From positions 1-64,000 of the forward strand of contig NZ_LTAY01000022.1 of NCBI RefSeq assembly GCF_002050515.1: a stretch of DNA of 64,000 nt. The letters are read 5' to 3'. Positions 17,729 to 26,849 of the stretch are shown here, piece by piece (the stretch's first letter is position 1; the number at the start of each line of letters is the position of its first letter). This DNA comes from Clostridium thermobutyricum DSM 4928. GTDB taxonomy: Bacteria > Bacillota > Clostridia > Clostridiales > Clostridiaceae. Position numbers and translations under genes: made by a program. Under the pieces are notes generated by a model, which saw only the letters and a program-made list of their open reading frames with translations, was not told where the DNA came from and made no database searches.

Positions 17729-17757
17729 TTGTTTGTAATTCCAAAATATATTACAAT
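17729..17757 (+). promoter_or_regulatory. promoter of the chemoreceptor gene
   Basis: TTGTTT, 17-bp spacer, TACAAT, 50 bases before the ATG. Confidence 0.55.
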
Positions 17758-17806
17758 ATTTATTAACAATATTAACTAAAAGTTAATAATGTTTGGAGGT
17801 ATAATA

Positions 17807-19864
17807 ATGAAAAAGGGTAAGTTGAGTATAAAGAATAATATGATAAGAAGCTTAGTTCCAATGATTATTGTAACTATAGTAGTTTCAGTTGGAATAATTT
17901 ATTTTATTTCTAGAAATTCATTAATTACTAATAGTAGAAATTATTTAAATAAAATTAGTATGTTAACTGCAATAAGAATAGAAACAACTGTAAATCAAAT
18001 GAAAAATGATACTAAGCTAGTGGGGAGTGAAGAAATTTTTACAAATGACTCAAATATGAAAGAAAAGTTAGATTACCTAAAAAAAGAAAATAAAAAGTTA
18101 GGATATTTAGATTTAGCTTTTGTATGGGCTGATGGAACTATAATTTCAGCTAAAGGAAAATCAGGAAATATAAAAAATGAAAAGTATTTTAAAGATTTAA
18201 TGAAAGGTGATAATTTCTTAATTACTACGGAAAATAATGTTGAAAAAGAAGAATTACCTATTGTTGTAGGAACACCAATTGTAAGAAATGGGAAAATTAG
18301 AGGTGGGATAATAGCAGAAAAAAATGCTTATGATTTTGAATACATATTAAAAGATATGGGTATAAGTGAAATTGGAGATATATATGTATTTGATAAAAAT
18401 GGACTAGCTGTAGGATCAGAAAATAGTTCAAATGTAAAAGAAGAACATAATATTTTTACTGAAATGGAAGAAACAGAAGATAGTAATATAAGAGCAACAG
18501 TGCTAAATGATTTAGAAACAGGAAAATCAGGTAATATAAAATATGGTGGAAAAGGATTTGAAAAAAATTATTTAGTATATGCACCTATTGAATCTACAGA
18601 CTTATTTATAGGAATCAAAATTAGTAATTCAGCATTAATAAAAGATTTAACAAGTGTTATATTAGGAACTATTATATGTTTAATAGTAGCTTTAATAATT
18701 ATTATAAAAATAATAACTAAGACAGGAAATAAATTAACAAAGCCAATAGTAGATTTTAAAGAAGAAGTGCGTAGATTTGCAGAAGGAGATTTTAAAGAAA
18801 ATATAGTTGTAGATGAAAAAGAATTAGTAGAAATATCTGAAATGTATAATAGTGTAATAGAAACTCAACATTCTGTAGGAGATATAATAAATAATGTTAA
18901 ATTTAATGCAGAAGCTATAGATATGAATGCAATGGGACTTTCAGAAATTGCACATGAACTTTCAAAATTGACAGAAGGAATAGTTTTAGCTATTGCAGAT
19001 GTAACTGAGGGGACAACAAGTCAAGCAACAGATTTATCAGAGATATCTATGTCTATGCTATCTTTTGGTGAAAATATTGAAAAAGTAAGTAAAGATATAT
19101 CTGAAATTTCAAATATGTCAGAAAGAATAAATAATAAATCTAAAAATAGTAATAAAGAGTTAGCTATATTAACTAAAAATATAGAAAACTTTAAAGAAGA
19201 GTTTGATGGATTTAATAATGCTATAAATATTACTTCAAATAAAATAAGAAATATAAATGAAATGACAGATTTAATAAACAATATATCTGAACAAACTAAT
19301 CTATTAGCATTAAATGCAGCAATTGAAGCAGCAAGAGCAGGAGAAGCTGGTAGAGGATTTGCAGTAGTTGCTGAAGAAATAAGAAAACTTGCAGAAATGA
19401 GTAAAGAATCTACAGCAGATATTTGCAATACAGTAAAAGTAATATTAAAAAACACTGATTCATTAGTTGAGAGAACTGCTGTTATGGATGATGAGCTTTC
19501 AAGACAAACAAAAACAATAGAAAGTTCTATTAAGGTATTTGAAGATATTTCATTATCTCTTAATGAAGTAGTACCTAAAATAGAAGCTATGACAGAGGCA
19601 TTTAGAAAAATAATAAAAGAGAAAAGCGAAATATTAGAAAGAGTAGATAATGTGTCAGCTATTTCTCAAGAAATATCTGCAACTTCAGAAGAAGTTACAG
19701 CATCATCTCAAGAATTAAATTCTGCAAGTCAAGAAGTAGCTGGAGCTGCAGAAAGTTTAAATGCACTTACAACAGATATGAAAACAGGACTTGAAATATT
19801 TAAAATAAAAGACATGGAAGAAATAATGGAATTCAAAGAAACTAAAGCTGAACAACAAGAATAG
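17807..19864 (+). CDS. methyl-accepting chemotaxis protein
   Basis: 685 residues. TM1 about 12-35, extracytoplasmic sensor of the double Cache type about 36-280, TM2 about 282-303, HAMP to about 356, then the cytoplasmic signalling domain. The conserved tip [20 protein letters not shown] begins near residue 490 and continues [16 protein letters not shown]. No C-terminal CheR-docking pentapeptide. ATG 17807 is used because GGAGGT is 6 bases upstream; an earlier in-frame ATG lies before that site. No chemotaxis operon is nearby. The ligand is unknown. Confidence 0.93.
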   Translation: MKKGKLSIKNNMIRSLVPMIIVTIVVSVGIIYFISRNSLITNSRNYLNKISMLTAIRIETTVNQMKNDTKLVGSEEIFTNDSNMKEKLDYLKKENKKLGYLDLAFVWADGTIISAKGKSGNIKNEKYFKDLMKGDNFLITTENNVEKEELPIVVGTPIVRNGKIRGGIIAEKNAYDFEYILKDMGISEIGDIYVFDKNGLAVGSENSSNVKEEHNIFTEMEETEDSNIRATVLNDLETGKSGNIKYGGKGFEKNYLVYAPIESTDLFIGIKISNSALIKDLTSVILGTIICLIVALIIIIKIITKTGNKLTKPIVDFKEEVRRFAEGDFKENIVVDEKELVEISEMYNSVIETQHSVGDIINNVKFNAEAIDMNAMGLSEIAHELSKLTEGIVLAIADVTEGTTSQATDLSEISMSMLSFGENIEKVSKDISEISNMSERINNKSKNSNKELAILTKNIENFKEEFDGFNNAINITSNKIRNINEMTDLINNISEQTNLLALNAAIEAARAGEAGRGFAVVAEEIRKLAEMSKESTADICNTVKVILKNTDSLVERTAVMDDELSRQTKTIESSIKVFEDISLSLNEVVPKIEAMTEAFRKIIKEKSEILERVDNVSAISQEISATSEEVTASSQELNSASQEVAGAAESLNALTTDMKTGLEIFKIKDMEEIMEFKETKAEQQE

Positions 19865-19869
19865 ATTAG

Positions 19870-19903
19870 AAAGATGCATCATTAAAAGGTGCATCTTTTT
19901 TAG
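19870..19903 (+). terminator. intrinsic terminator
   Basis: AAGATGCA / TGCATCTT hairpin followed by T6. Confidence 0.8.
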
Positions 19904-19984
19904 ATTAAATAAAGATAATATTAAGAAATGCATAATAAAATTAAAAATATAATATTAAATAAAATTATTAATAATAAACTTAAG

Positions 19985-20935
19985 TTAATTTGGATTAGAT
20001 ATTACTTTAAAGCTATAACCTTTATCTTTAAAATATTCTATTATTTTTGGTAATGCTTCTAATGTTACAGTTTTTTCAGGTAAATCATGAATTAATACAA
20101 CTACTTTTGATTTATTAACAGATTCCTTAATGACATTATCTAATATTTTATTAGCTGATATATTTTTAGTTATAGCATCTTCTGAATCTGCATTCCAATC
20201 AACTGATATAATTCCGTATTTTGATAAGTCCTCATCTAGAATATTCAAGTTTTTGTCTTTATAATAAACCCTTGACATATAGCCACCTGGCATTCTTAAC
20301 ACTTTAGTACAGAAATTGTTACCTAAAATATTATTCATTACATCATTAGCTTTTTTTATTTCATTTATAAAAACTTCTGTATCAACGTTATTTTTAGGAT
20401 ATATCTTTTTTAGATCATGAGAATATGTATGATTTCCTATTGCATTTCCGGTATTATATATTTCTTTTAAAAAGTTTTGATTTTCCTCTGAATCTTTTAA
20501 GTTACTACCTAAAATAAAAAAGGTAGCATGTACTCCATTATTTTTAAGAATTTCTAATATTTTAGGAGTGTTTTTGCTTGGACCATCATCAATAGTTAAG
20601 AATATTTCTTTTTCAGGATTATTTTTACTTCCTGAAGCTAACATTTTAGCTACTTGATTAGCAGGCACAGAATAACTTATAGCATTTGGGATTATATTTG
20701 ATTTATTGATATCTATAATATCTTCTCTATTTTGCTTAGTTTCATTTGAGTTAGATGTATCCTGTTTTTTGTTTGAGTTTTTTAAATCAGTAGAACTAGT
20801 ATCAATATTATAAGTTTCTAAAGGTTTGTCTTTATTGATATTATATTTAAAATTTAGTAAGACGAGTATTGATATAAATAAGAATAAAATAGCTAATACA
20901 GTAATTATTAAATTTTTTCTTTTTAAATCTTTCAT
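19985..20935 (-). CDS. membrane-anchored polysaccharide deacetylase
   Basis: 316 residues. An N-terminal membrane anchor (residues 8-30) and a Ser/Asn/Lys-rich linker to about 85 precede a NodB homology domain. Catalytic motifs: FLTIDDGPS (Asp pair), NHTYSHD (two metal histidines), RMPGGY and IHDLPE near the end. The family removes acetyl groups from peptidoglycan N-acetylglucosamine or muramic acid, or from other cell-surface glycans, giving lysozyme resistance. The extracellular location is consistent. CGGAGG before the ATG. Confidence 0.88.
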   Translation of the reverse strand: MKDLKRKNLIITVLAILFLFISILVLLNFKYNINKDKPLETYNIDTSSTDLKNSNKKQDTSNSNETKQNREDIIDINKSNIIPNAISYSVPANQVAKMLASGSKNNPEKEIFLTIDDGPSKNTPKILEILKNNGVHATFFILGSNLKDSEENQNFLKEIYNTGNAIGNHTYSHDLKKIYPKNNVDTEVFINEIKKANDVMNNILGNNFCTKVLRMPGGYMSRVYYKDKNLNILDEDLSKYGIISVDWNADSEDAITKNISANKILDNVIKESVNKSKVVVLIHDLPEKTVTLEALPKIIEYFKDKGYSFKVISNPN

Positions 20936-21058
20936 TTTATCCTCCGTTAATAATAAATAATTTTATTTATATTATTTGTTGTTAAAAAATTTACATACAA
21001 ATATTTTTAAATAAAACTAATGGATTTTAAAAATCAGATATTTAATTATTTATAGACA

Positions 21059-21108
21059 ATAAAAGAGCTATTGCAATATTAAAATTAATTTTGCAATAGC
21101 TCTTTTAT
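21059..21108 (-). terminator. terminator of the 109-aa membrane protein gene
   Basis: Sixteen-bp perfect stem AAAAGAGCTATTGCAA / TTGCAATAGCTCTTTT (21061-21076, 21091-21106). Confidence 0.8.
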
Positions 21109-21121
21109 ATTAAATATAATT

Positions 21122-21451
21122 TTAGTTATTTGTAATCCAATATACTATTCCTAATATAGGAAATATGTAAGACCAATATTTTATATCTATGAAAAAGAAT
21201 GTGTGAGATTTTTTTAATACTACTTCTTTTCCAGTTGATTTTTCTATATATGTTTTTGACTCTTTATTAAGAATGCGTCCTAAGAAAAAGCATATTAATC
21301 CTGCAATGGCAAGTGCCACAAACTTAGGCCATCCATGTGATTGATAGTATAATTCATCTTTAAGAGATAAATTAACTAAAACTTCAGTTAAAGCAAGACT
21401 TAAAATAGCAGCTATAGGTGCTAATATGCCATATCTACTCCAAATAATCAT
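21122..21451 (-). CDS. small membrane protein, unknown
   Basis: 109 residues with three hydrophobic segments (about 10-27, 43-60, 88-105) and a short basic loop between the second and third. ATG preceded by AGGGGG. No recognised domain. It sits alone between a deacetylase and tRNA-Leu. Confidence 0.65.
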   Translation of the reverse strand: MIIWSRYGILAPIAAILSLALTEVLVNLSLKDELYYQSHGWPKFVALAIAGLICFFLGRILNKESKTYIEKSTGKEVVLKKSHTFFFIDIKYWSYIFPILGIVYWITNN

Positions 21452-21592
21452 AATATTTTTCCCCCTAATTGTAAAAATGTATATATATATTATATAGATA
21501 CAAAATTTATATTAAATTAAGCTATTAGTTAATGTCAATAGTTAGGGTAAATTGATAAATTTATATAAAAAGGAGTAATTTTAATAGTTTAA

Positions 21593-21627
21593 AATAAAAA
21601 ACTCTATCAATATATATTGATAGAGTA
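21593..21627 (-). terminator. terminator of tRNA-Leu
   Basis: 26-bp perfect palindrome from 21601 to 21626 (outer half ACTCTATCAATAT), then a T-run on the minus strand. Confidence 0.85.
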
Positions 21628-21646
21628 AAAAACTTTTATAAAATTA

Positions 21647-21730
21647 TGGTGCCACCAGTGGGAATCGAACCCACACGGTAAAACCGCATGATTTTGAGTC
21701 ATGTGCGTCTGCCAGTTCCGCCATGGTGGC
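21647..21730 (-). tRNA. tRNA-Leu(CAA)
   Basis: 84 nt on the minus strand, long variable arm, encoded 3' CCA. The 7-bp acceptor stem GCCACCA / TGGTGGC is perfect. The anticodon loop is CTCAAAA with anticodon CAA, reading TTG leucine codons. TTCGATTC T-loop present. It has its own promoter and terminator. Confidence 0.97.
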
Positions 21731-21756
21731 TTAATATATAAATAACTTACTAAAAT

Positions 21757-21785
21757 ATTATATCAGAATAAATAAGTTAATTCAA
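21757..21785 (-). promoter_or_regulatory. promoter of tRNA-Leu
   Basis: On the minus strand TTGAAT, 17-bp spacer, TATAAT, 26 bases before the tRNA. Confidence 0.75.
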
Positions 21786-21836
21786 ATAAAAATACAAATA
21801 ATTAAAAACAAATATTTATAAATTTTTAAAATAAGG

Positions 21837-21865
21837 TTGTTTGATTCTACTACTTTTGATAAAAT
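21837..21865 (+). promoter_or_regulatory. promoter of the IscU-like/GGGtGRT operon
   Basis: TTGTTT, 17-bp spacer, TAAAAT; predicted start near 21872, directly before the palindrome at 21878. Confidence 0.55.
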
Positions 21866-21877
21866 GAGTGTAGGATA

Positions 21878-21899
21878 AAATTACCCGGTGGGGCAATTT
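21878..21899. promoter_or_regulatory. palindromic operator candidate of the IscU-like/GGGtGRT operon
   Basis: Inverted half-sites AAATTACCC and GGGCAATTT separated by GGTG (one mismatch between arms), lying at about +6 to +28. The position is right for a repressor roadblock. An Rrf2/IscR-type iron-sulfur regulator is a reasonable guess given the genes; unproven. Confidence 0.5.
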
Positions 21900-21967
21900 T
21901 TGACCTAGATAGAAATATAGATTTTAAAAAGGTCTATTAATCTAATAATAGGGAGGAGAAAAAGAAT

Positions 21968-22660
21968 ATGATGTATTCAACAGAAGTTCAAGAAATGTGT
22001 GTAATCGCTAAAGGTCCTAACCATGGTCCAGCACCAATTCCTGTAGAAGGGAAATGGGTTCTAGCAAAAGAAGTAAAAGATATATCAGGTTTAACTCATG
22101 GAGTGGGCTGGTGTGCACCTCAACAAGGAGCTTGTAAACTTACTTTAAATGTTAAAGATGGTATAATAGAAGAGGCATTAGTAGAAACAATAGGATGTTC
22201 AGGTATGACTCACTCTGCTGCTATGGCTTCAGAAATATTACCAGGAAAAACTATATTAGAAGCATTAAACACAGACTTAGTTTGTGATGCTATAAACACT
22301 GCAATGAGAGAATTATTCTTACAAATAGTATACGGAAGATCTCAAACTGCATTCTCAGAAGGAGGATTACCAATCGGAGCTGGTCTTGAAGACTTAGGAA
22401 AAGGGTTAAGATCACAAGTTGGTACTATGTACGGAACTCTTGCTAAAGGACCAAGATACCTTGAAATGGCTGAAGGTTACGTAACAAAAATTGCTTTAGA
22501 TGAAGATAATGAAATCATTGGATATAAGTTTGTACACTTAGGAAAAATGATGGAGTTCGTTGCTAAAGGAATGAGCGCTAACGAAGCTATGGAAAAAGCA
22601 TCTGGACAATACGGAAGAGTTGCTGATGCTGCTAGATTAGTAGATCCAAGACACGAATAA
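21968..22660 (+). CDS. IscU/NifU-N-like iron-sulfur scaffold-type protein
   Basis: 230 residues. A NifU_N-like core with cysteines in GWCAPQQGAC, ETIGCSGMTHSAAMASE (compare IscU GCxISxASxSxM) and DLVCDA. The second half has a dimer of beta segments not found in IscU. This family is always paired with a GGGtGRT protein in anaerobes, and the partner follows after 31 bases. A role in an iron-sulfur or metal-linked process is inferred from homology. GGGAGGAG before ATG ATG; either methionine could start. Confidence 0.78.
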   Translation: MMYSTEVQEMCVIAKGPNHGPAPIPVEGKWVLAKEVKDISGLTHGVGWCAPQQGACKLTLNVKDGIIEEALVETIGCSGMTHSAAMASEILPGKTILEALNTDLVCDAINTAMRELFLQIVYGRSQTAFSEGGLPIGAGLEDLGKGLRSQVGTMYGTLAKGPRYLEMAEGYVTKIALDEDNEIIGYKFVHLGKMMEFVAKGMSANEAMEKASGQYGRVADAARLVDPRHE

Positions 22661-22691
22661 TTAAATTGAGATTGTAAGGAGGAATTTTATC

Positions 22692-23693
22692 ATGGCATTA
22701 TTTGAAAGTTATGAAAGAAGAATAGATCAAATCGTTCCTGTTCTTAAGAAATATGGGATGGAAAAAATAGAAGATGCTAAAGCTGTATGTGCTGAAGCAG
22801 GGATTGACCCATACACTATAGTTAAAGAAACTCAACCAATCGCATTTGAAAATGCTGGATGGGCTTATACTTTAGGTGCTGCTATAGCAATTAAAAAAGG
22901 ATGTAAAAAAGCTGCTGATGCTGCAGAAGCAATCGGAGAAGGATTACAAGCATTCTGTATCCCAGGTTCAGTTGCTGATGACAGAAAAGTTGGTTTAGGA
23001 CACGGAAACTTAGGAGCAATGCTTTTAAGAGAAGAAACTAAATGTTTCGCATTCTTAGCTGGACACGAAAGTTTCGCTGCTGCTGAAGGAGCTATCAAAA
23101 TAGCTGAAAAAGCAAACAAAGTTAGAAAAGAGCCATTAAGAGTAATCTTAAACGGTCTTGGAAAAGATGCTGCTCAAATAATATCAAGAATCAATGGATT
23201 CACTTATGTTCAAACTGAGTTTGATTTCTATACTTCAGAATTAAAAGTAGTTAAAGAAAAAGCTTACTCAAACGGAGAAAGAGCTAAAGTAAGATGTTAT
23301 GGAGCTAATGACGTTAGAGAAGGTGTTGCTATAATGCACGCTGAAGGAGTTGACGTATCAATCACTGGTAACTCAACTAACCCAACAAGATTCCAACACC
23401 CAGTTGCTGGAACATACAAAAAAGAATGTTTCAACGAAGGTAAGAAATACTTCTCAGTTGCATCAGGTGGTGGAACAGGAAGAACTCTTCACCCAGATAA
23501 CATGGCTGCTGGACCAGCTTCATACGGTATGACAGATACTATGGGAAGAATGCACTCAGATGCACAATTCGCAGGATCATCATCAGTTCCAGCTCACGTT
23601 GAAATGATGGGTCTTATCGGAATGGGGAATAACCCAATGGTAGGAGCTACTGTTGCAGTTGCAGTTGCTATCGAAGAAGCAATGAACAAATAA
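22692..23693 (+). CDS. GGGtGRT protein
   Basis: 333 residues. The name motif SGGGTGRT is at 258-265. A run of glycine- and methionine-rich segments follows (MAAGPASYGMTDTMGRMHSD, MMGLIGMGNNPMVGA). Function unknown; the family co-occurs with the upstream NifU-like protein. Codon usage differs from neighbours: many AAC, TTC, CAC and ATC codons, as in highly expressed clostridial genes. AAGGAGG before the ATG. The pair forms one operon closed by a strong terminator. Confidence 0.88.
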   Translation: MALFESYERRIDQIVPVLKKYGMEKIEDAKAVCAEAGIDPYTIVKETQPIAFENAGWAYTLGAAIAIKKGCKKAADAAEAIGEGLQAFCIPGSVADDRKVGLGHGNLGAMLLREETKCFAFLAGHESFAAAEGAIKIAEKANKVRKEPLRVILNGLGKDAAQIISRINGFTYVQTEFDFYTSELKVVKEKAYSNGERAKVRCYGANDVREGVAIMHAEGVDVSITGNSTNPTRFQHPVAGTYKKECFNEGKKYFSVASGGGTGRTLHPDNMAAGPASYGMTDTMGRMHSDAQFAGSSSVPAHVEMMGLIGMGNNPMVGATVAVAVAIEEAMNK

Positions 23694-23729
23694 TCTATAT
23701 TGAATAAAACTTTTATAGTTTAAATATAG

Positions 23730-23771
23730 TAACCTTGTATATACTATTAGTGTATACAAGGTATTTTTTTA
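23730..23771 (+). terminator. intrinsic terminator
   Basis: ACCTTGTATATAC / GTGTATACAAGGT hairpin followed by ATTTTTTT. The next gene starts only 24 bases later. Confidence 0.85.
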
Positions 23772-23794
23772 TATGATTTTTAGGAGGAAAATAT

Positions 23795-25102
23795 ATGACT
23801 TCATCTGCTTTAACAAGTATTATTCCCGATTTGGTATTGATAGCTATATTAACAGGAATAAATGCTTTCTTTTCATCAGCTGAAATGGCAATAGTTTCAG
23901 TTAATAAAACAAAAATTAAATTGTTAAGTGAAGAAGGCGATAAGAGAGCAAAGCTTTTAGAAAAATTAATGAATGAACCAAGTAGTTTTTTAGCTACTAT
24001 ACAAGTAGGAATAACTTTTGCAAGTTTCTTCTCTAGTGCATCAGCAGCTACAGGAGTATCAGCAGAAATATCTAAAATATTAAGTAGATATAATATTCCA
24101 TATATAAATCAGATTTCTTTAATTGGAGTTACAATTATATTGTCTTATATTACATTAGTTTTTGGTGAATTAGTACCAAAGAGAATTGCTTTAAAAAAAT
24201 CAGAAAAAAAAGCTCTTTCATCTGCTAGAATTATTTATTTTGTTTCTGTAATTGCAAAACCATTTATAAAAATTCTTTCTTTTTCAGCTTTAGTTGTTTT
24301 AAAGCTAACAAAAAATGATGAAGAGGGTATTGAAGAAAAAGTTTCTGAAGAGGAAATAAGAGCCATGCTTTCAGAAGGTGAAGAATATGGAACAATAAAG
24401 GAAGAAGAAAGAGAAATGATAGATAGTGTTTTTGAGTTTAATGACATTATGGCAAAAGAAATAATGACTTCAAGAAAAGACACTTATATGATAAATATTG
24501 AAGATACATATGAAGAATATATGGAGCAAATTTTTAATCTCCAATATTCTAGAATTCCTGTATATGAAGGAAAAATAGATAATATAATAGGCATACTTTA
24601 CTTAAAAGATTTTTTAGTTGAAGCTAAAAGAGTTGGATTTGATAATATAGATATAAGAAAAATACTTCAAGCACCTAAATTTATTCCGGAAAATAAAAGA
24701 ACAAATGAACTTTTCAAAGAACTTAAAAAAACTAGAAATCATATGGCTATACTTATAGATGAATATGGAGGTTTTTCAGGAATAGTTACTATGGAAGATT
24801 TGATTGAAGAAATAATGGGTGATATTGAAGATGAATATGATTTAGAAGAACCTAATATACGAAAAATAGATGAAAAAAATTATATAGTTAAAGGTACATA
24901 TACTATTCATGAGTTTAATGAATTTTTTGATGTAGAGTTAGAAGAAGGAGATTATGATACTATAAATGGATTTATGATAACAAAAATAGGAGAAATTCCT
25001 GATTATGATAAAGAAGTAGTATTAGATATGGATTCATTTATTTTAGAAGCTATAGAAATTAAAGAAAGAAGAATAGAAAAAGTAAAAGTTACAATTAAAT
25101 AA
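23795..25102 (+). CDS. CNNM/CorC-family membrane protein with CBS pair
   Basis: 435 residues. The DUF21/CNNM transmembrane domain covers about 10-195, with the family motif NAFFSSAEMAIVSVNK. Two CBS domains follow at about 210-335 (MTSRKDTYMI, SRIPVYEG, FKELKKTRNHMAILIDEYGGFSGIVTMEDL) and a CorC_HlyC domain at about 350-430. Family members are linked to Mg2+ (and Co2+) export or homeostasis. A paralogue lies at the right edge. No promoter is obvious between the preceding terminator and its AGGAGG, so it may depend on read-through. Confidence 0.88.
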   Translation: MTSSALTSIIPDLVLIAILTGINAFFSSAEMAIVSVNKTKIKLLSEEGDKRAKLLEKLMNEPSSFLATIQVGITFASFFSSASAATGVSAEISKILSRYNIPYINQISLIGVTIILSYITLVFGELVPKRIALKKSEKKALSSARIIYFVSVIAKPFIKILSFSALVVLKLTKNDEEGIEEKVSEEEIRAMLSEGEEYGTIKEEEREMIDSVFEFNDIMAKEIMTSRKDTYMINIEDTYEEYMEQIFNLQYSRIPVYEGKIDNIIGILYLKDFLVEAKRVGFDNIDIRKILQAPKFIPENKRTNELFKELKKTRNHMAILIDEYGGFSGIVTMEDLIEEIMGDIEDEYDLEEPNIRKIDEKNYIVKGTYTIHEFNEFFDVELEEGDYDTINGFMITKIGEIPDYDKEVVLDMDSFILEAIEIKERRIEKVKVTIK

Positions 25103-25112
25103 AAAACTATTA

Positions 25113-25163
25113 CAAATCCGTATAATTAGTTGGTATATACATATATAATATACGGATTTTTTA
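25113..25163 (+). terminator. intrinsic terminator
   Basis: AAATCCGTAT / ATACGGATTT (25114-25123, 25150-25159), then a T-run. Confidence 0.75.
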
Positions 25164-25271
25164 AATTTCTAGTAAATATTCTAAATAAAATTAGAAAAAA
25201 TATTCGGATAAGTGTAGAAATATGAAGAAAAATAGTTTATTATAGATTAGTACTAAATTTGAAAGAGTGAT

Positions 25272-26600
25272 ATGATGAAAAAATTTTTTAGAAAAGATGG
25301 ATTATTAGATAACTATTTTGAAATTACTAAGAATGGTTCTAATACTAAAACTGAAATATTAGCTGGGGTAACTACTTTTATGACAATGGCTTATATTTTA
25401 ATAGTAAATCCAGCAATACTTTCAGAAGCGGGAATGAATAGTGGAGCAGTATTTACTTCAACAGCTGTTTCTGCAGTTATAGCAACTTTAATTATGGGAT
25501 TTTATGCAAAATTACCATTTGCTCAGGCACCAGGAATGGGATTAAATGCATTTTTTGCTTACACTATAGTTTTACAAATGGGATATTCATATGAATTTGC
25601 TTTAACAGCTGTTTTCATAGAAGGAATAATATTTATCCTTTTAACTTTATTTAACGTAAGAGAAGCTATAGTTAATTCAATACCTGATTGTATAAAAAAA
25701 GGAATATCAGTAGGGATTGGATTATTTATAGCACTTCTTGGACTTGAAGGAGCAGGAATAGTTGTTCATCCAAAAGATGGTGGAACAATTCTTGCCTTAG
25801 GAAATGTGGTTAAAGGACCTGGACTTTTAGCTATTATTGGATTATTAATAACAGGAATTCTTTTAGCAAGAAGAATAAAAGGAGCATTATTTATTGGAAT
25901 GCTTTTAACAGCCATAATAGGAATTCCTTTTGGTATTACTAAAGTTCCTACAGCTATAGTTAGTACACCACCTTCAATTACACATAGCTTATTTAATTTT
26001 CAATGGCATGATGTATTATCAATGAATATGGTAGTTGTACTATTTACTTTATTATTTATGGATTTATTTGATACAATAGGAACTCTTGTTGGAGTTGCTA
26101 CAAAAGCTAAAATGATTGATGAAAATGGACGAGTACCAAATATTAAAAAGGCACTTTTATCAGATGCTATTGGAACAACAATCGGAGCATGTCTTGGAAC
26201 AAGTACTGTAAGTACTTTTGTAGAAAGTGCATCAGGAGTAGCAGAAGGTGGAAGAACTGGATTAACAGCAGTTACTACAGGAATTATGTTTATAATTTCA
26301 TTATTTTTCTTCCCTATATTTGGTGTTATAACTTCAGCAGTTACTGCTTCAACATTAATATTAGTTGGTCTTTTTATGATTGAACCAATCAGAGAAATAA
26401 ACTTAGAAGATTTTACAGAATCAATTCCAGCTTTTTTAACTATAATAATGATGCCTTTTTCATATAGTATTTCAGATGGAATAATATTTGGAGTTATATC
26501 ATATATAGTTTTAAAAGTAGGGACTGGAAAAGCGAAACAAGTTACGCTCACAACTGTAATAATTGGAGTTATTTTTATTCTGAAATTTTTTATAAAATAG
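25272..26600 (+). CDS. AzgA-like adenine/guanine/hypoxanthine permease (NCS2)
   Basis: 442 residues, 12-14 membrane segments. The AzgA/PbuG signature AGVTTFMTMAYILIVNPAIL at about 30-50, then PGMGLNAFFAYTIV and MDLFDTIGTLVGVA, mark a nucleobase-specific branch. It imports purine bases. There is no purine riboswitch in the leader, although related genes often have one. Own terminator. Confidence 0.88.
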   Translation: MMKKFFRKDGLLDNYFEITKNGSNTKTEILAGVTTFMTMAYILIVNPAILSEAGMNSGAVFTSTAVSAVIATLIMGFYAKLPFAQAPGMGLNAFFAYTIVLQMGYSYEFALTAVFIEGIIFILLTLFNVREAIVNSIPDCIKKGISVGIGLFIALLGLEGAGIVVHPKDGGTILALGNVVKGPGLLAIIGLLITGILLARRIKGALFIGMLLTAIIGIPFGITKVPTAIVSTPPSITHSLFNFQWHDVLSMNMVVVLFTLLFMDLFDTIGTLVGVATKAKMIDENGRVPNIKKALLSDAIGTTIGACLGTSTVSTFVESASGVAEGGRTGLTAVTTGIMFIISLFFFPIFGVITSAVTASTLILVGLFMIEPIREINLEDFTESIPAFLTIIMMPFSYSISDGIIFGVISYIVLKVGTGKAKQVTLTTVIIGVIFILKFFIK

Positions 26601-26603
26601 ATG

Positions 26604-26650
26604 TGAATAAACACAAAATCTGTAAAGATTTTGTGTTTATTATTTTTTTA
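26604..26650 (+). terminator. intrinsic terminator
   Basis: Fifteen-bp stem AATAAACACAAAATC / GATTTTGTGTTTATT followed by a T-run. Confidence 0.88.
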
Positions 26651-26773
26651 ATAAGTAATAAAATGATCAGAGTTAATATAATGATAAAAAGAATAGGGGT
26701 AAATTAAAAAAATTAAGATATAATTCGAATAAAATTTAAAATAAGCAAAAATAATTTATATATTAACAAAATG

Positions 26774-26802
26774 TTGCTGAATTGTGTAGAAATTGATAAA
26801 AT
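26774..26802 (+). promoter_or_regulatory. promoter of the APC permease gene
   Basis: TTGCTG, 17-bp spacer, TAAAAT, 47 bases before the ATG. Confidence 0.5.
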
Positions 26803-26849
26803 AATATTAAGGATAAATGAATATATACAAAAGAAAGTGGGACAAATAA

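Noticed and set aside
25163-25271. purine riboswitch before the AzgA permease
   Set aside because: The three-way junction consensus (TATA..., GGGTCTCTACC) is absent.
26000-26614. 204-codon minus-strand open frame
   Set aside because: It lies wholly opposite the AzgA permease gene; its Ile/Thr/Val-rich content is what antisense to a membrane protein gives.
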